From NCBI RefSeq assembly GCF_000190735.1, contig NC_015177.1:2356001-2420000 (forward strand): a stretch of 64,000 nt of DNA, given 5' to 3'. The notes beneath the pieces are model-generated. The model ran no database searches, was not told where the DNA came from, and was given only the letters and a program-made list of their open reading frames with translations. Source of the DNA: Pseudopedobacter saltans DSM 12145. Lineage in GTDB: Bacteria; Bacteroidota; Bacteroidia; Sphingobacteriales; Sphingobacteriaceae. This document shows positions 19,801-28,331 of this stretch, in pieces; positions within the stretch are counted from its first letter, which is position 1; each line of letters starts with the position of its first letter. The position numbers were made by a program, and so were the translations under genes.

Positions 19801-22125
19801 ACTACTATAGGTAATTATACCTCCCTTGTTATTACTTTGCGGGGCAGTCAATGCAAAAGGTGCATCGCCGTATATTTTGGAAATATCAGAAAAACCGCTT
19901 AATGTTGCCGGACCGCTTACAGTGATATCAAATTCCTGTATAGTACTGCCTGCATCATTACTAGCCTTTAATCTTACAGAATGAATACCGATATCATCTG
20001 TTTTGGGCGTTCCGGTTAAGAATGTACCCGATTCATTTTTATAAATTTCAAAATTACTAACCGTGGTAAAAACAATCCCCTGATCACTAATAACCAAATC
20101 AATTACAGCATCTTCTGTATAAATTTGTTCAGAAACAGATAAATCCGCAGAATATTTAGTTACACCTGTAGCATCTGCTAAATAGAATACTCCATTCTCA
20201 TCTATCTCTACATCATTGTATGCCTTTGTCAGAACAGTTGTAACCATACTACCATTATAACTAGCCAATCTCGCATTAGGCGAACTTTCCGAGAAATAAA
20301 GCGTACCTGCTCCATTAAAGGCAAACCCTTTAATAGTGGCACCCGGTAAATCTAAAAAGGTCTCATATGTTTTGTTACTTGTGTTAATTTTTATGATTTT
20401 GTCTTTCACAGACGCATAAAGTTCGCCCTTATAAACTTTCAGGTTATAAACACCACTCAGGTTGGTGAGAACATTTTCTTCTGCTGCATATTGCGGATTA
20501 CTCAGGGGGATCCTTGTAATTTTAGCTTCATTTACCCTGCTTATATATAAATACCCATTATATACTTCCATACTTCTCACCATTCCCAGGTTTTTATTTC
20601 CCACTGGCCCTATCTGTCCATTAGATTTATTAATTTTTTCAATGCCATAATATTCGTATGAAGCTATATAAATATTTCCTTCATTATCTTTTGCCATGGC
20701 ACAAAGCTGCTCTGAAGACGTCGCTATTAATGACAAGCCTCTTTTTTTCTCAAGATTTAACCAAGAAGGTAAGTTCTCTGCTACAATAGTTGTTTCCAAA
20801 CCGTCTTCTTTTGTTGCTGTTACAGAATAGCTATAAGATTGATGATATTTAGCCTCAGTTACAGGTGTACTGGTAAAAGATGGCTTGTTACTAACTTTCA
20901 AATTCCGTTTAACAGGTACCGCAGCTAAATAATCATCATTCCCCTGTTGTGTTGCCGTAATTTCTGTAGTTCCTGTCCCTACAATTGTTAGTATATTTCC
21001 GGTTACGGTAGCTACGTTTGTATTACTACTGCTATAACTCACCGATAAGCCGGAAGAACTTGTGGCCGAAAGTGTAACCGGGCCATCTCCAACTTTATAT
21101 GCAGGAAATTCGTTAAATGTAATGGTTTGCGGGGTTTTGGGAGAAGGTGGAGTATAAGTCATTACCCGATTAGTGCCATTCTGAGATACTGCCACAAACT
21201 TACCATTTCCATAGGTAACAGAATACCATGCATTGCCAAGATCAGACATGGTCAGCTCTGTCCATGTCACACCATCAGTACTGGTCATCGATTGACCAAC
21301 ACCTACCACTACAAATCTGCCATTGCTATAAACAATACCCCACCAACCAGAAGAAATACCTCCCGTACTTACTGTAGTCCACGTCGTACCATCAGTACTG
21401 GTCATTACCCGGTTGGTACCACTATTGGCTACCGCTACAAACCTACCATTTCCGTAGGTAACAGAACGCCATGTGGTTACTTCAGTTGCTGCAGCTACCG
21501 TCCATGTAACCCCGTCAGAACTGCTCATTACCCGATGAGTACCCTTATTGGCTACTGCCACAAACTTGTCACCACCATAGGTAACAGAAGACCACTCGCC
21601 CGATGCTGGGGTTGTGCGAAGAGTCCAGACAATACCATCCGGACTGCTCATCACAGCACCAGTCGCAGATACCGCTACGAATTTACCATTGCCATAAACA
21701 ACAGATTTCCAATCACTATTTTTCGCCGCTGTTCTGGGCGTCCAGTTAATCCCGTCAGGGCTGGTCATTACCCCATAAAAACCATCCATAGCTACAGCAA
21801 CAAACTGACCACCTCCATAAGTTACAGACATCCACAAATTTGCTTCCACAGCAGTTTGAACTGTCCAGTTTATCCCATCCGGACTGGTCATTACCCGATG
21901 GGTACCATTAGCGGCTACTGCCACAAATGTTTCGTTGCCATAGGCAACAGAACGCCATTCATTATTATCTTCGGGTGCTGCATGGGATATCCAATCACTA
22001 TCGCCCGCAGCTGTTGCTCTGGGTTGTAAAAGAGTTAATAAACAAACCAACAATATTCCTATCCGAGATTTGTAAATCCACAGGTATTGGTCGTTCCTAA
22101 AAAAAGAAATATATAGCTTCTTCAT
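16816..22125 (-). CDS. Giant secreted multi-propeller protein with type IX (CHU_C) tail
   Basis: A 1769-residue secreted or surface protein. Signal segment about 1-40. Residues 41-332: seven repeats of about 41 residues (WxSVTYGNGKFVAVA...RVMTSPDGxTWT), probably a seven-bladed propeller. About 333-415: bacterial Ig-like domain. About 416-463 and 703-739: two halves of a putative-Ig (He_PIG-like) domain split by a second propeller-like region (464-702). About 740-823: Ig-like. About 824-869 and 1191-1229: a second split He_PIG-like domain enclosing six NHL repeats (870-1190). Ig-like, MBG-like and cadherin-like domains follow. The end (about 1685-1769, NFITPNGDGVNDTWVI to GFITIVRSK) is the gliding-motility CHU_C sorting domain. 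No enzyme motif is visible; a binding or adhesin role is inferred. The PorP/SprF gene lies downstream. Confidence 0.9.
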   Translation of the reverse strand: MKKLYISFFRNDQYLWIYKSRIGILLVCLLTLLQPRATAAGDSDWISHAAPEDNNEWRSVAYGNETFVAVAANGTHRVMTSPDGINWTVQTAVEANLWMSVTYGGGQFVAVAMDGFYGVMTSPDGINWTPRTAAKNSDWKSVVYGNGKFVAVSATGAVMSSPDGIVWTLRTTPASGEWSSVTYGGDKFVAVANKGTHRVMSSSDGVTWTVAAATEVTTWRSVTYGNGRFVAVANSGTNRVMTSTDGTTWTTVSTGGISSGWWGIVYSNGRFVVVGVGQSMTSTDGVTWTELTMSDLGNAWYSVTYGNGKFVAVSQNGTNRVMTYTPPSPKTPQTITFNEFPAYKVGDGPVTLSATSSSGLSVSYSSSNTNVATVTGNILTIVGTGTTEITATQQGNDDYLAAVPVKRNLKVSNKPSFTSTPVTEAKYHQSYSYSVTATKEDGLETTIVAENLPSWLNLEKKRGLSLIATSSEQLCAMAKDNEGNIYIASYEYYGIEKINKSNGQIGPVGNKNLGMVRSMEVYNGYLYISRVNEAKITRIPLSNPQYAAEENVLTNLSGVYNLKVYKGELYASVKDKIIKINTSNKTYETFLDLPGATIKGFAFNGAGTLYFSESSPNARLASYNGSMVTTVLTKAYNDVEIDENGVFYLADATGVTKYSADLSVSEQIYTEDAVIDLVISDQGIVFTTVSNFEIYKNESGTFLTGTPKTDDIGIHSVRLKASNDAGSTIQEFDITVSGPATLSGFSDISKIYGDAPFALTAPQSNNKGGIITYSSSDPTIASVSGNMVTIHKTGKVTITATQEAYQYYTESSITAELTINNKPSFTSTPVTEATYNQSYSYSVTATKEGGLETTIVAEDLPSWLALNTGINVSTLAGSTKGVVNGKGIEAQFDTPAGVVADAEGNIYVAEYGNSLIRKITADGQVSTFAGSTFGYADGIGTAAKFNGPQGMAIDASGNIYIAERGASRIRKITPQGLVSTIAGSGTNGNSNGVGTAASFNKPTGIAIDPWGNIYIADDLNHSIRKITPNGTVSTFAGNGTAGYADGVGVLARFNRPTGIITDALGNVYVSESSNYIRKITPNGTVSTFAGNGTAGYADGPGTSAMFNSPQAMVMDASDNIYVSESSNHRIRKITPAGEVSTVAGKGVQGNRDGTKEEAQFWGPVGIALDMSGNIYVAEWSNHRIRKITQGITLTGTPGITDVGINPVALKASNTVGSTSQQFDITVSGPAILKNFANINKTYGDAVFTLSQPGSNNTDGTFTYVSNNPAVASVNGNKVTILKSGIVKITAKQAAHSYFTETTIESTLTVAKAPLTITVDNKEKFVGTVNPILTITYSGFVNGENENVLTSQPIVSTSADNNSPIADYPILVSSAMGDNYNISYQPGILKVKPGGPTNIFFTEISLYENSPKGTVSGSFSSTSEDPTATFNYSLVAGQGGEDNGKFIFDGNQLKTLALLDYEQKQTYFIRVRSTTQHGFWLEKEFIVNLKDVNEAPTIDFINDQEICYNTIEQRINLTGITPGPESWQQVTLNVSGNNPDLLSLLEINNGQIRYRVAENKSGVVLITVAVKDNGGTDNGGIDEVKRIFQLRINSLPKNVITSDRGNKISKGEIANLTVNSDNGITYIWSPASGVVSGQNSAVLSVRPMVTTTYSVAVRNSSGCETISSFTVEVEDDYLAIAAENFITPNGDGVNDTWVINNIDAYPDHTLTIVDRSGKIVYAVRNYQNDWNGTLNGQPLAEGTYYYIIRFDQNQPNLKMAKGFITIVRSK
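19537..19665. repeat. Direct repeat copy 1 inside the giant gene
   Basis: About 129 bp nearly identical to 20761-20889, encoding the N-terminal half of the second split putative-Ig domain. The few differences are scattered single bases, which points to recent duplication or gene conversion. Confidence 0.85.
20761..20889. repeat. Direct repeat copy 2 inside the giant gene
   Basis: Partner of 19537-19665, encoding the N-terminal half of the first split putative-Ig domain (FTSTPVTEAKYHQSYSYSV). Spacing between copies is about 1.2 kb. Confidence 0.85.
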
Positions 22126-22846
22126 ATTATTTAGCTAGTTAATTATAACAGTTTAAAATTCATACTATTGAAAAGCGGATTTAGATTATTAACGGATGTC
22201 ACTTTTTCTAAACACCAGCCGGCTAACTACAAATAATGCCACAATTAGAAGCAAGTGGCAATAGCAGACATAGTGTAAAAAGTGAGAAAAATCCAGACTT
22301 TTAGAGAAGTATCTTTTTTATCATATATTTAATTAGTTTCAATGTTTAGCTTTAAAACACCGAAACTATTAAGAATTGACTTTCTTGAGAGCAAAACAGA
22401 CCTTCTCTTAGTCCGAACTTATCAAAATCGGACTAATTTCCTTAGTTTAACACTAAATCAGAGATCTTTTTAGATCTACAGTCAGCATAAGACAACTATT
22501 GCTATCAATGCTAATTTTATTTAGCGAATCTTCGTCTTCTCTCCCTATTATAGAGATAGAAATGTATAAAAGGAATTGCTTTAAGCTTTCTGCTTTGCTT
22601 CATCTTAAACGGGTGTACTTGGGATCCTTCGACTGCGCCGAGGATGACTAAGAAGAATCAGTTTAGGTTTGTGCAAGGTCTTCTTTTCAGAAAGAACCTG
22701 CTTGGGCAGAAGGACAGAAGAAAATCCGTTTCAGGAAAAGACATCTCTCCGTCCAGGTAGCGGTCTCTCGAAAAGGCCATACGATTCCACATACCTATCG
22801 GCTTTAAGTCCTCTACTTTTAAGCCTTAAGCTACTATGATACGATA
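22126..22846. other. 721-bp gene-free spacer with a short palindromic repeat
   Basis: Lies upstream of the giant gene and downstream of the TonB-dependent receptor gene. I see no plausible ORF. It contains the imperfect palindrome at 22622-22648 and otherwise AT-rich sequence turning more balanced in composition from about 22600 to 22800. The giant gene's promoter should be near 22140-22250, but no clear box was found. Confidence 0.5.
22622..22648. repeat. Dispersed palindrome of the ...ATGAC family
   Basis: ATCCTTCG-actgcgc-CGAGGAT followed by GAC. Similar short imperfect palindromes ending in ATGAC lie at 27472, 63162 and, inverted, 58007, with a more diverged one inside 53247-53302. All are intergenic. 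Confidence 0.5.
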
Positions 22847-25687
22847 TTAATTCTTGCCTTCAAAAACTAACGATATATAATACATACCTCCTATAGATGG
22901 GTTTCCAACAGAAGTAACATAGTATTTATTCAATAAGTTAGCTCCTCCAATCTTCAATATCGAACGATAAGCAGGTAATTTGAAACTAAGCTGTGCATCC
23001 AAAGTACCGTATGCAGGCACTTCTCCAGAAGCAAATGCAGAACGCCATATAAATTGATCCTGCCAGCGATAAGTCAGGTTAAAATCAGTATTCCTTATAA
23101 TCTCATTCCCTCCCACACCTGCATTAAATTTGTAGGCTGGGGTGTTATAGGTATTAAAAAACTTATCAGGCATTTTACTTAATTTATCCTGGGCGACATT
23201 AGCCATCCATTTTAACTTTTTCCAGTTATATTCCATGCCCAAAGCCCAACCCTGTGCTTTTACCGGCTCCTGAACGTTTACTGTTGTTTCATACCGTACT
23301 GGAGACATTAACCCGGTTGGATTCCCCGGAGTTGGATTTTGCCAAAGAATAGCTGCAGTTAAAAAGTCTCGATAGTTATTGTAATAATAAGAAGCATCCA
23401 GATGCAAAGCACTTGTTAATAATGCCCTGTATCCTATTTCGTAAACCTGCACCTTTTCAGGTTTAAAAACAGAAAAGGTAAAATTCTCTAAAACTGACGG
23501 GTTACTATAGCCACTTTCTACATAAGCTCTGTAACTTAAATCTGTATAAGGCTTATTGGTTTTCAGCTCATATTTATCCAATAACTGCGGCAATGCACCT
23601 ACTAAACGTGAACCAGCCCGAACGAGCAAATCTATGTACTGAGACTGTGCTGTCGGATTCCTGAACCCGGATTGGTAAGAGAAACGGAAATAGTGATTTT
23701 TACTCAAATTCCAAACTGCCGCCACTCTCGGAGATAAGAAACCACTAAAATTCTCACTTTTATCATAACGAATAGAGGTTACAAATTTAAGTTTCTCATC
23801 AAAGAATTTCTTAGTCCCCTGAACATAGGCGCCATATTCGGCAATAGTTAGCTTTTTATTGAGGTCATCAAACAGCGTACCTCCCGAATTCAAATCATAT
23901 AATCTGTAAGAAGCGCCTGCAATTAAGTCGACCGCAGAAATTAGCCCCGACAGATTGTACATGCCTTCATAATGCCATAAATTAGTTTTATCGTTAAATT
24001 TCGCACCTCCCTGTGCCCCTATTGTCCGTGATGCTATATCTTGTTTTGCCTGGATAAATTCTTCTGATCCTGGGACAAATCTGCCATTATCTGCTGTTGA
24101 ACGAGCGGTTAAATGTGCTTGAGTCTCATCTTGTCCCATTTTTCGGCCTGCCAGATATGCGCCTACATATTGTGGAAACCAAGCAGTACTTGGTTTAGAA
24201 CGCTCATTAATCAAAGAAGCTAATGCCGTAGTGTTATAGGCATCTCCCGATCTTTCTTGCGTTGTATAAGCTCTTAAAAAAAATCTGTTCCCTTTTAGTT
24301 CTAATTTATATTGCCCGATATTAAAATTTTTCAAAGAATAACGATCGGCCCCTGTATATACAGATGTTCCCGTCCCCCAATAAGCCTGTGCACTGGCCTC
24401 AATATCTTTTCTGATTTTATAGTTGAAAGACCCGCTCGTTCTGAAACTACTTGTATTATAATCCACCAAATCATTTTCCAGATATCCGGTTCGGGAAACA
24501 TCCTGATTCGGTATAATCCCATTCTGAAGACCCAAATAAAAAGGGCTTACCGATGGCATTACACTTAAAAATCCCTGAATTTGAGCATCATAAGGCGTAG
24601 ACCCTGTTGCCGACTCGTATTCCTTAATATATGCCTGCCTGGCTGTACCAACAACAGCCTGAGCTACATTTCTCATATTAACCTTAATTTCGTCGCCGTA
24701 TACATTGATTCCATCATAGGCCGGGTCACTGCTTCTATCCCCAACTTTGCCAAGCATACCGGTTCGATCATAATTGGATTGATCCAGAGCCTTCCAGTCA
24801 TCGGCTTGCAAATAGGAAAAGTTCACTTTAAACGCTAGTTTGCTATTTAATGCCTTTGCATAGCGAACTTGTACATCATTCCAGTTTGCCACACCCTGCT
24901 GGCTTTTGTCAATATGATTAATTCCTGTTTTTAATTGCACACTCAGTCCCTGATGGATAAACGGACTTTTAGAGTTCAGTAATAAAGTTCCATTTATTCC
25001 GCCAGCACCATATAATGCCGATGAAGAACCCGGAATCAACTCTGCACTTTCCAGATCCAGATCTGTTATTCCTGCTATATTACCCACCGAAAAATTTAAA
25101 CCGGGAGCCTGATTATCCATTCCGTCTAAAAACTGGTTGAATCTCACATTTCCATTTGCGTTAAACCCTCTAGTATTTAAAGATTTGAAGGTAAAACTTT
25201 GTGTACTTTGCTCAACGCCTTTCAGATTTACCAATCCATCATAAAAAGAAGTAGCCGCCGTCTTTTTGATATCTTCTATTGAAATACGTTCGATAGAAAC
25301 CGGCGATTCCAAAATACGTTCAGGAATTCGGGATGCGGAAACCACTATTTCATTACCGAGTATATGCTGTACACTTAATGCAGCAATTATCGGTGTATTT
25401 TGGTTTTTCACTACAAATTCCTCCGGCACATAGCCTAAAAAAGATACCTGTAGCTGTAAGGGTAAAGATGCTGCAATATGTAAACTAAAGCTGCCGTCTT
25501 GATTAGTAACTGTTCTCTTACTATAGCCCTTAACAGCTACCAGAGCACCGCCGATAGGATCTTTACTCACTTTATCAAATACACGGCCTTTAATTGTAAT
25601 GGACTCCTGAGCAAACGATAACTGATTCTGAAATAAAATAAAAATAGATAGGTAAATGGGTAAAATATACTTTCTATAAGCGTTCAA
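22847..25687 (-). CDS. TonB-dependent receptor with carboxypeptidase-regulatory domain
   Basis: Outer-membrane active transporter energised by TonB-ExbBD. The start appears to be TTG (MNAYRKYILPIY); a signal peptide ends near FAQ. Residues about 30-115 form a carboxypeptidase-regulatory-like (CarboxypepD_reg) domain (IKGRVFDKVSKDPIGGALVAV). The plug (about 120-240) contains LNTRGFNANGNVRFNQFLDGMDNQAPGLNF and ELIPGSSSALYGAGGINGTLLL. The rest is the 22-strand barrel ending in SLVFEGKN. There is no SusD partner next to it, so this is not a typical starch-type pair; siderophore, metal-complex or peptide substrates are possible. A membrane-linked AraC regulator lies 180 bp upstream on the same strand and may control it. 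Confidence 0.93.
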   Translation of the reverse strand: MNAYRKYILPIYLSIFILFQNQLSFAQESITIKGRVFDKVSKDPIGGALVAVKGYSKRTVTNQDGSFSLHIAASLPLQLQVSFLGYVPEEFVVKNQNTPIIAALSVQHILGNEIVVSASRIPERILESPVSIERISIEDIKKTAATSFYDGLVNLKGVEQSTQSFTFKSLNTRGFNANGNVRFNQFLDGMDNQAPGLNFSVGNIAGITDLDLESAELIPGSSSALYGAGGINGTLLLNSKSPFIHQGLSVQLKTGINHIDKSQQGVANWNDVQVRYAKALNSKLAFKVNFSYLQADDWKALDQSNYDRTGMLGKVGDRSSDPAYDGINVYGDEIKVNMRNVAQAVVGTARQAYIKEYESATGSTPYDAQIQGFLSVMPSVSPFYLGLQNGIIPNQDVSRTGYLENDLVDYNTSSFRTSGSFNYKIRKDIEASAQAYWGTGTSVYTGADRYSLKNFNIGQYKLELKGNRFFLRAYTTQERSGDAYNTTALASLINERSKPSTAWFPQYVGAYLAGRKMGQDETQAHLTARSTADNGRFVPGSEEFIQAKQDIASRTIGAQGGAKFNDKTNLWHYEGMYNLSGLISAVDLIAGASYRLYDLNSGGTLFDDLNKKLTIAEYGAYVQGTKKFFDEKLKFVTSIRYDKSENFSGFLSPRVAAVWNLSKNHYFRFSYQSGFRNPTAQSQYIDLLVRAGSRLVGALPQLLDKYELKTNKPYTDLSYRAYVESGYSNPSVLENFTFSVFKPEKVQVYEIGYRALLTSALHLDASYYYNNYRDFLTAAILWQNPTPGNPTGLMSPVRYETTVNVQEPVKAQGWALGMEYNWKKLKWMANVAQDKLSKMPDKFFNTYNTPAYKFNAGVGGNEIIRNTDFNLTYRWQDQFIWRSAFASGEVPAYGTLDAQLSFKLPAYRSILKIGGANLLNKYYVTSVGNPSIGGMYYISLVFEGKN

Positions 25688-25866
25688 TTTGTAAGTTTTT
25701 AATTACGTGAGCGCAAATATAAACACAAGAACCCATTTTAATACAAGTTGCGTGGACAAAATTCAACAAGTTCCAGTATAACACCAGACAGACAACACGA
25801 AAAATATTTAGTAAAAAACACCCAAATACATCAAAACAACCATTCACATTAAAGAACTTATCAGTT

Positions 25867-27123
25867 CTACCGGTCAAAATTCACCATTTCATTTTGTTGA
25901 ACATAAGTAGACGGAGTTATCCCTGTCTTTTTTTTAAAAGCGGCAAAAAAAGTACTTCTTGATGAAAATCCCGCATCCCGCGCCAGCCCCTCTAAACTAA
26001 ACGAGCGCCAATCTCCGTTATCCAAACGCTTCTTCAGGTAATCCACCCTATAAGAGTTTATAAAATCTGTAAAACGCTGCTTATAATAATGGTTTAAGAT
26101 ATACGAAAGATGATGTATAGGCATCTTTAAAGCCTTTGCCAACTCATTAATGGTATAACCTGGCTGTCTAAAAGCTTCCTCATCAATGATATACTTTCCA
26201 ACCTGTTCCGCATAACTTTCAATAAGTTCGGGGTTAAAAGGAATTTCCCGATCAGGCGATTTATCCACTTGTTGAGTATCCTCCATAACCAGTGCCGTCT
26301 CAGAATCGGGTTTCTTTGTCATTTCAGGCTCTATATCCAGCGGCGCTAGTTTGCCGGTACCTCTCGGTACGCCATACAAAATTTCAGGTTTAAAAAAAAG
26401 ATAAATGCTTAAAGCCATAAATCCAGCCACCTGCATTAAACGCGGGATAGAACGTCCGGAATCAAGCGGACTTTTTCCAGATTCTAAATTTAACCAGGCA
26501 AACACAGACATGCTTCCCAGCCCGGCATAAACAACAGTACAAAAAACGGCAAAGGTAATCAACCAATTAGTCACTGTCCTGAACTCTTTTAAATTATCCT
26601 TCTGAAGAATTTGATAGAGCAATCTCCATTGAAATATCAGGTAAATTACACCTAGTATCCATCTCAACTGGAAATGCCAGAATGCAGGTATCAGACCATC
26701 ACCTCTCTGATAAGCCAGACTGAAATTACCAGCTATTGCATTGGCTACCATCTGTTTTTCCTGCGGCCCCGACAAGTAATATGGAAGCAATTCCATTGCA
26801 TGCAGTGTTGCCGGCAAAAAATGTAGCCAGTCATATTTTCTGAATCTTGTTTCATCCAACAGAACACTACGGGTGTAGAGATAATTACAGGCAGGTATCA
26901 AATAATAAACAGGACTTCCTATACGGTAAATACCTGGAATATAAGCCAACCATCCCGTTACAATTAACAGGTAAAGAAAAACATACCATCCCCAGCCAAA
27001 AATCACTACTCCTAACAAGCGGTTGGCATGTTTCTGACTCCCGCCGCTTTTAAACAGCAAAATACTCGTCAAAAAACTGGTAAAAACTCCACCTATTAAA
27101 AGAATATCGTAATAATTTATCAC
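25867..27123 (-). CDS. Membrane-anchored AraC-family regulator
   Basis: The N-terminal 250 residues hold about seven hydrophobic segments (for example LLIGGVFTSFLTSILLF, WYVFLYLLIVTGWLAYIPGIY, WLITFAVFCTVVYAGLGSM, FMALSIYLFF). A linker leads to a C-terminal AraC-type double helix-turn-helix domain of about 100 residues (YTINELAKALKMPIHHLSYILNHYY, then FSLEGLARDAGFSSRSTFFAAFKKKTGITPSTY). This architecture is frequent in Bacteroidota and suggests a membrane-bound sensor that binds DNA directly. The start is GTG. It precedes the TonB-dependent receptor gene by 180 bp on the same strand, making that gene a likely target. The signal sensed is unknown. Confidence 0.9.
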   Translation of the reverse strand: MINYYDILLIGGVFTSFLTSILLFKSGGSQKHANRLLGVVIFGWGWYVFLYLLIVTGWLAYIPGIYRIGSPVYYLIPACNYLYTRSVLLDETRFRKYDWLHFLPATLHAMELLPYYLSGPQEKQMVANAIAGNFSLAYQRGDGLIPAFWHFQLRWILGVIYLIFQWRLLYQILQKDNLKEFRTVTNWLITFAVFCTVVYAGLGSMSVFAWLNLESGKSPLDSGRSIPRLMQVAGFMALSIYLFFKPEILYGVPRGTGKLAPLDIEPEMTKKPDSETALVMEDTQQVDKSPDREIPFNPELIESYAEQVGKYIIDEEAFRQPGYTINELAKALKMPIHHLSYILNHYYKQRFTDFINSYRVDYLKKRLDNGDWRSFSLEGLARDAGFSSRSTFFAAFKKKTGITPSTYVQQNEMVNFDR

Positions 27124-27683
27124 AAGCCCACCTTTGTCAGATTAAACAATAATATATGTCAAAGATAAAACTATCAGTGTTTTTCAAAATTAAAAAAACA
27201 AGTTTATTCTCTTTACAATGCTTTTCCAAAATTTTCCCTTTATTTAAAAAGCTTTTTTAGGTACTAACTTTAAGAGTTTATAAACTCTTTCTCTGTTTTA
27301 TTTTAACCATCACATTAACAGATTCTCTTGTGGATGGACTGAAACTGCCTACAATTGGAAAAGTCTTTTATAAAAAAGAATAGGTTAGAAACCTGAGGAA
27401 CTTGACTATTATTTCTTTATTCGTGTAACATAGCTACCAGGTCAGGGCTTAGCTGTAAGACTTGAACCAGGCGCGAGATTGCTTCGCAGGCTCGCAATGA
27501 CAAAATAGGAACGTAATTGCTCCAAAGGAGTTTCTTTCGAACGGACCCGGGAAACAATCTTTGATAGTAAAAGCCAATCACGCTCAAGTTTTCTGTGTAA
27601 AGGTATAGTGCGAAAGGTGATTTGGACCTTTATGTAAAAGTATTGATGGGAGAAACCATATCCTCTGAACAGAGAAAAACAAA
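27124..27683. other. 560-bp gene-free spacer
   Basis: Upstream of the AraC-type gene and downstream of the YdeI-like gene. It has no convincing ORF on either strand. The only recognisable structure is the palindrome at 27472-27501; the rest looks like decayed intergenic sequence. Confidence 0.5.
27472..27501. repeat. Dispersed palindrome of the ...ATGAC family
   Basis: GCGAG / CTCGC and nested ATTGC / GCAAT arms followed by GAC. It is the same class of small intergenic palindrome as at 22622 and 63162. Confidence 0.55.
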
Positions 27684-28265
27684 CTACTGCAAATGTTTAG
27701 GTTTCTTCTTCTCACTCGCCTGCTGAACAATTTCGCTTATTCTTTTTTGACGGGTTTCAGCTCGTTTAGCCAAAACAAGCCATTGTAGAATTGCTTTCCT
27801 TACTGATTTGCTTAAACTTAGAAAATACTCTTTTGTACCTTCATGATTATTAAATTCTTCTTCCAGATCATATGGAATTATTAATTCCTCCACCTCATCC
27901 AGAATAGTCCAAGAGCCATTTTGTTTGGCAAGCTCAATGCTGGCATTCCCTGCGTCAGTCATTAGTCCGTCTGCAATCAGTCTTTTTACTTTTTCTTTAT
28001 TGATTTTAGACCAAGTACTTTTCGGCTTCCTCTTGCTAAAAAACTGATGTGAGGTTTCCAGGTCTATCTTGATTCTTTTACTGTCTATCCAACCAAAACA
28101 GAGCGCGGTATCTACAGCCTCGCTCCAGCTGATTGTAGATTTGCCAGAAGATTTGGAATAAAGGACAAGCCATACAGACGATTTGGAAAGATGATTTTGT
28201 TCCAACCATTTTCTCCACTCTGCAAGGCTTGCCGGATAAAATACTTCCTGTTCCTTCGCTGACAT
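27684..28265 (-). CDS. YdeI/OmpD-associated family protein
   Basis: Small cytosolic protein of the YdeI/OmpD-associated family, whose members have been linked to resistance to some peptides and bacteriocins but whose biochemistry is unclear. Features: VFYPASLAEWRKWLEQNHLSKSSVWLVLY at the start, ISWSEAVDTALCFGWIDS in the middle, RKPKSTWSKINKEKVKRLI, and the C-terminal helical block FLSLSKSVRKAILQWLVLAKRAETRQKRI. ATG at 28265 is preferred over an in-frame TTG at 28298 because family proteins begin close to the FYP block. The next gene on this strand is a carbonic anhydrase. Confidence 0.85.
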   Translation of the reverse strand: MSAKEQEVFYPASLAEWRKWLEQNHLSKSSVWLVLYSKSSGKSTISWSEAVDTALCFGWIDSKRIKIDLETSHQFFSKRKPKSTWSKINKEKVKRLIADGLMTDAGNASIELAKQNGSWTILDEVEELIIPYDLEEEFNNHEGTKEYFLSLSKSVRKAILQWLVLAKRAETRQKRISEIVQQASEKKKPKHLQ

Positions 28266-28331
28266 TGATTTGTATGCAAGTTCAACTTTAGATTGCAATA
28301 GTATGGGAGCGCCACCTAAAGACCAAACGCT

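Noticed and set aside
21127-22029. 300-codon plus-strand ORF opposite the giant gene
   Set aside because: It is the antisense of the seven-fold repeated N-terminal propeller, with a Thr/Arg/Cys-rich repetitive translation. The repeat keeps the shadow frame open.
25674-25877. 67-codon minus-strand ORF between the AraC and receptor genes
   Set aside because: It spans the promoter region, overlaps both neighbours and has no coding character.
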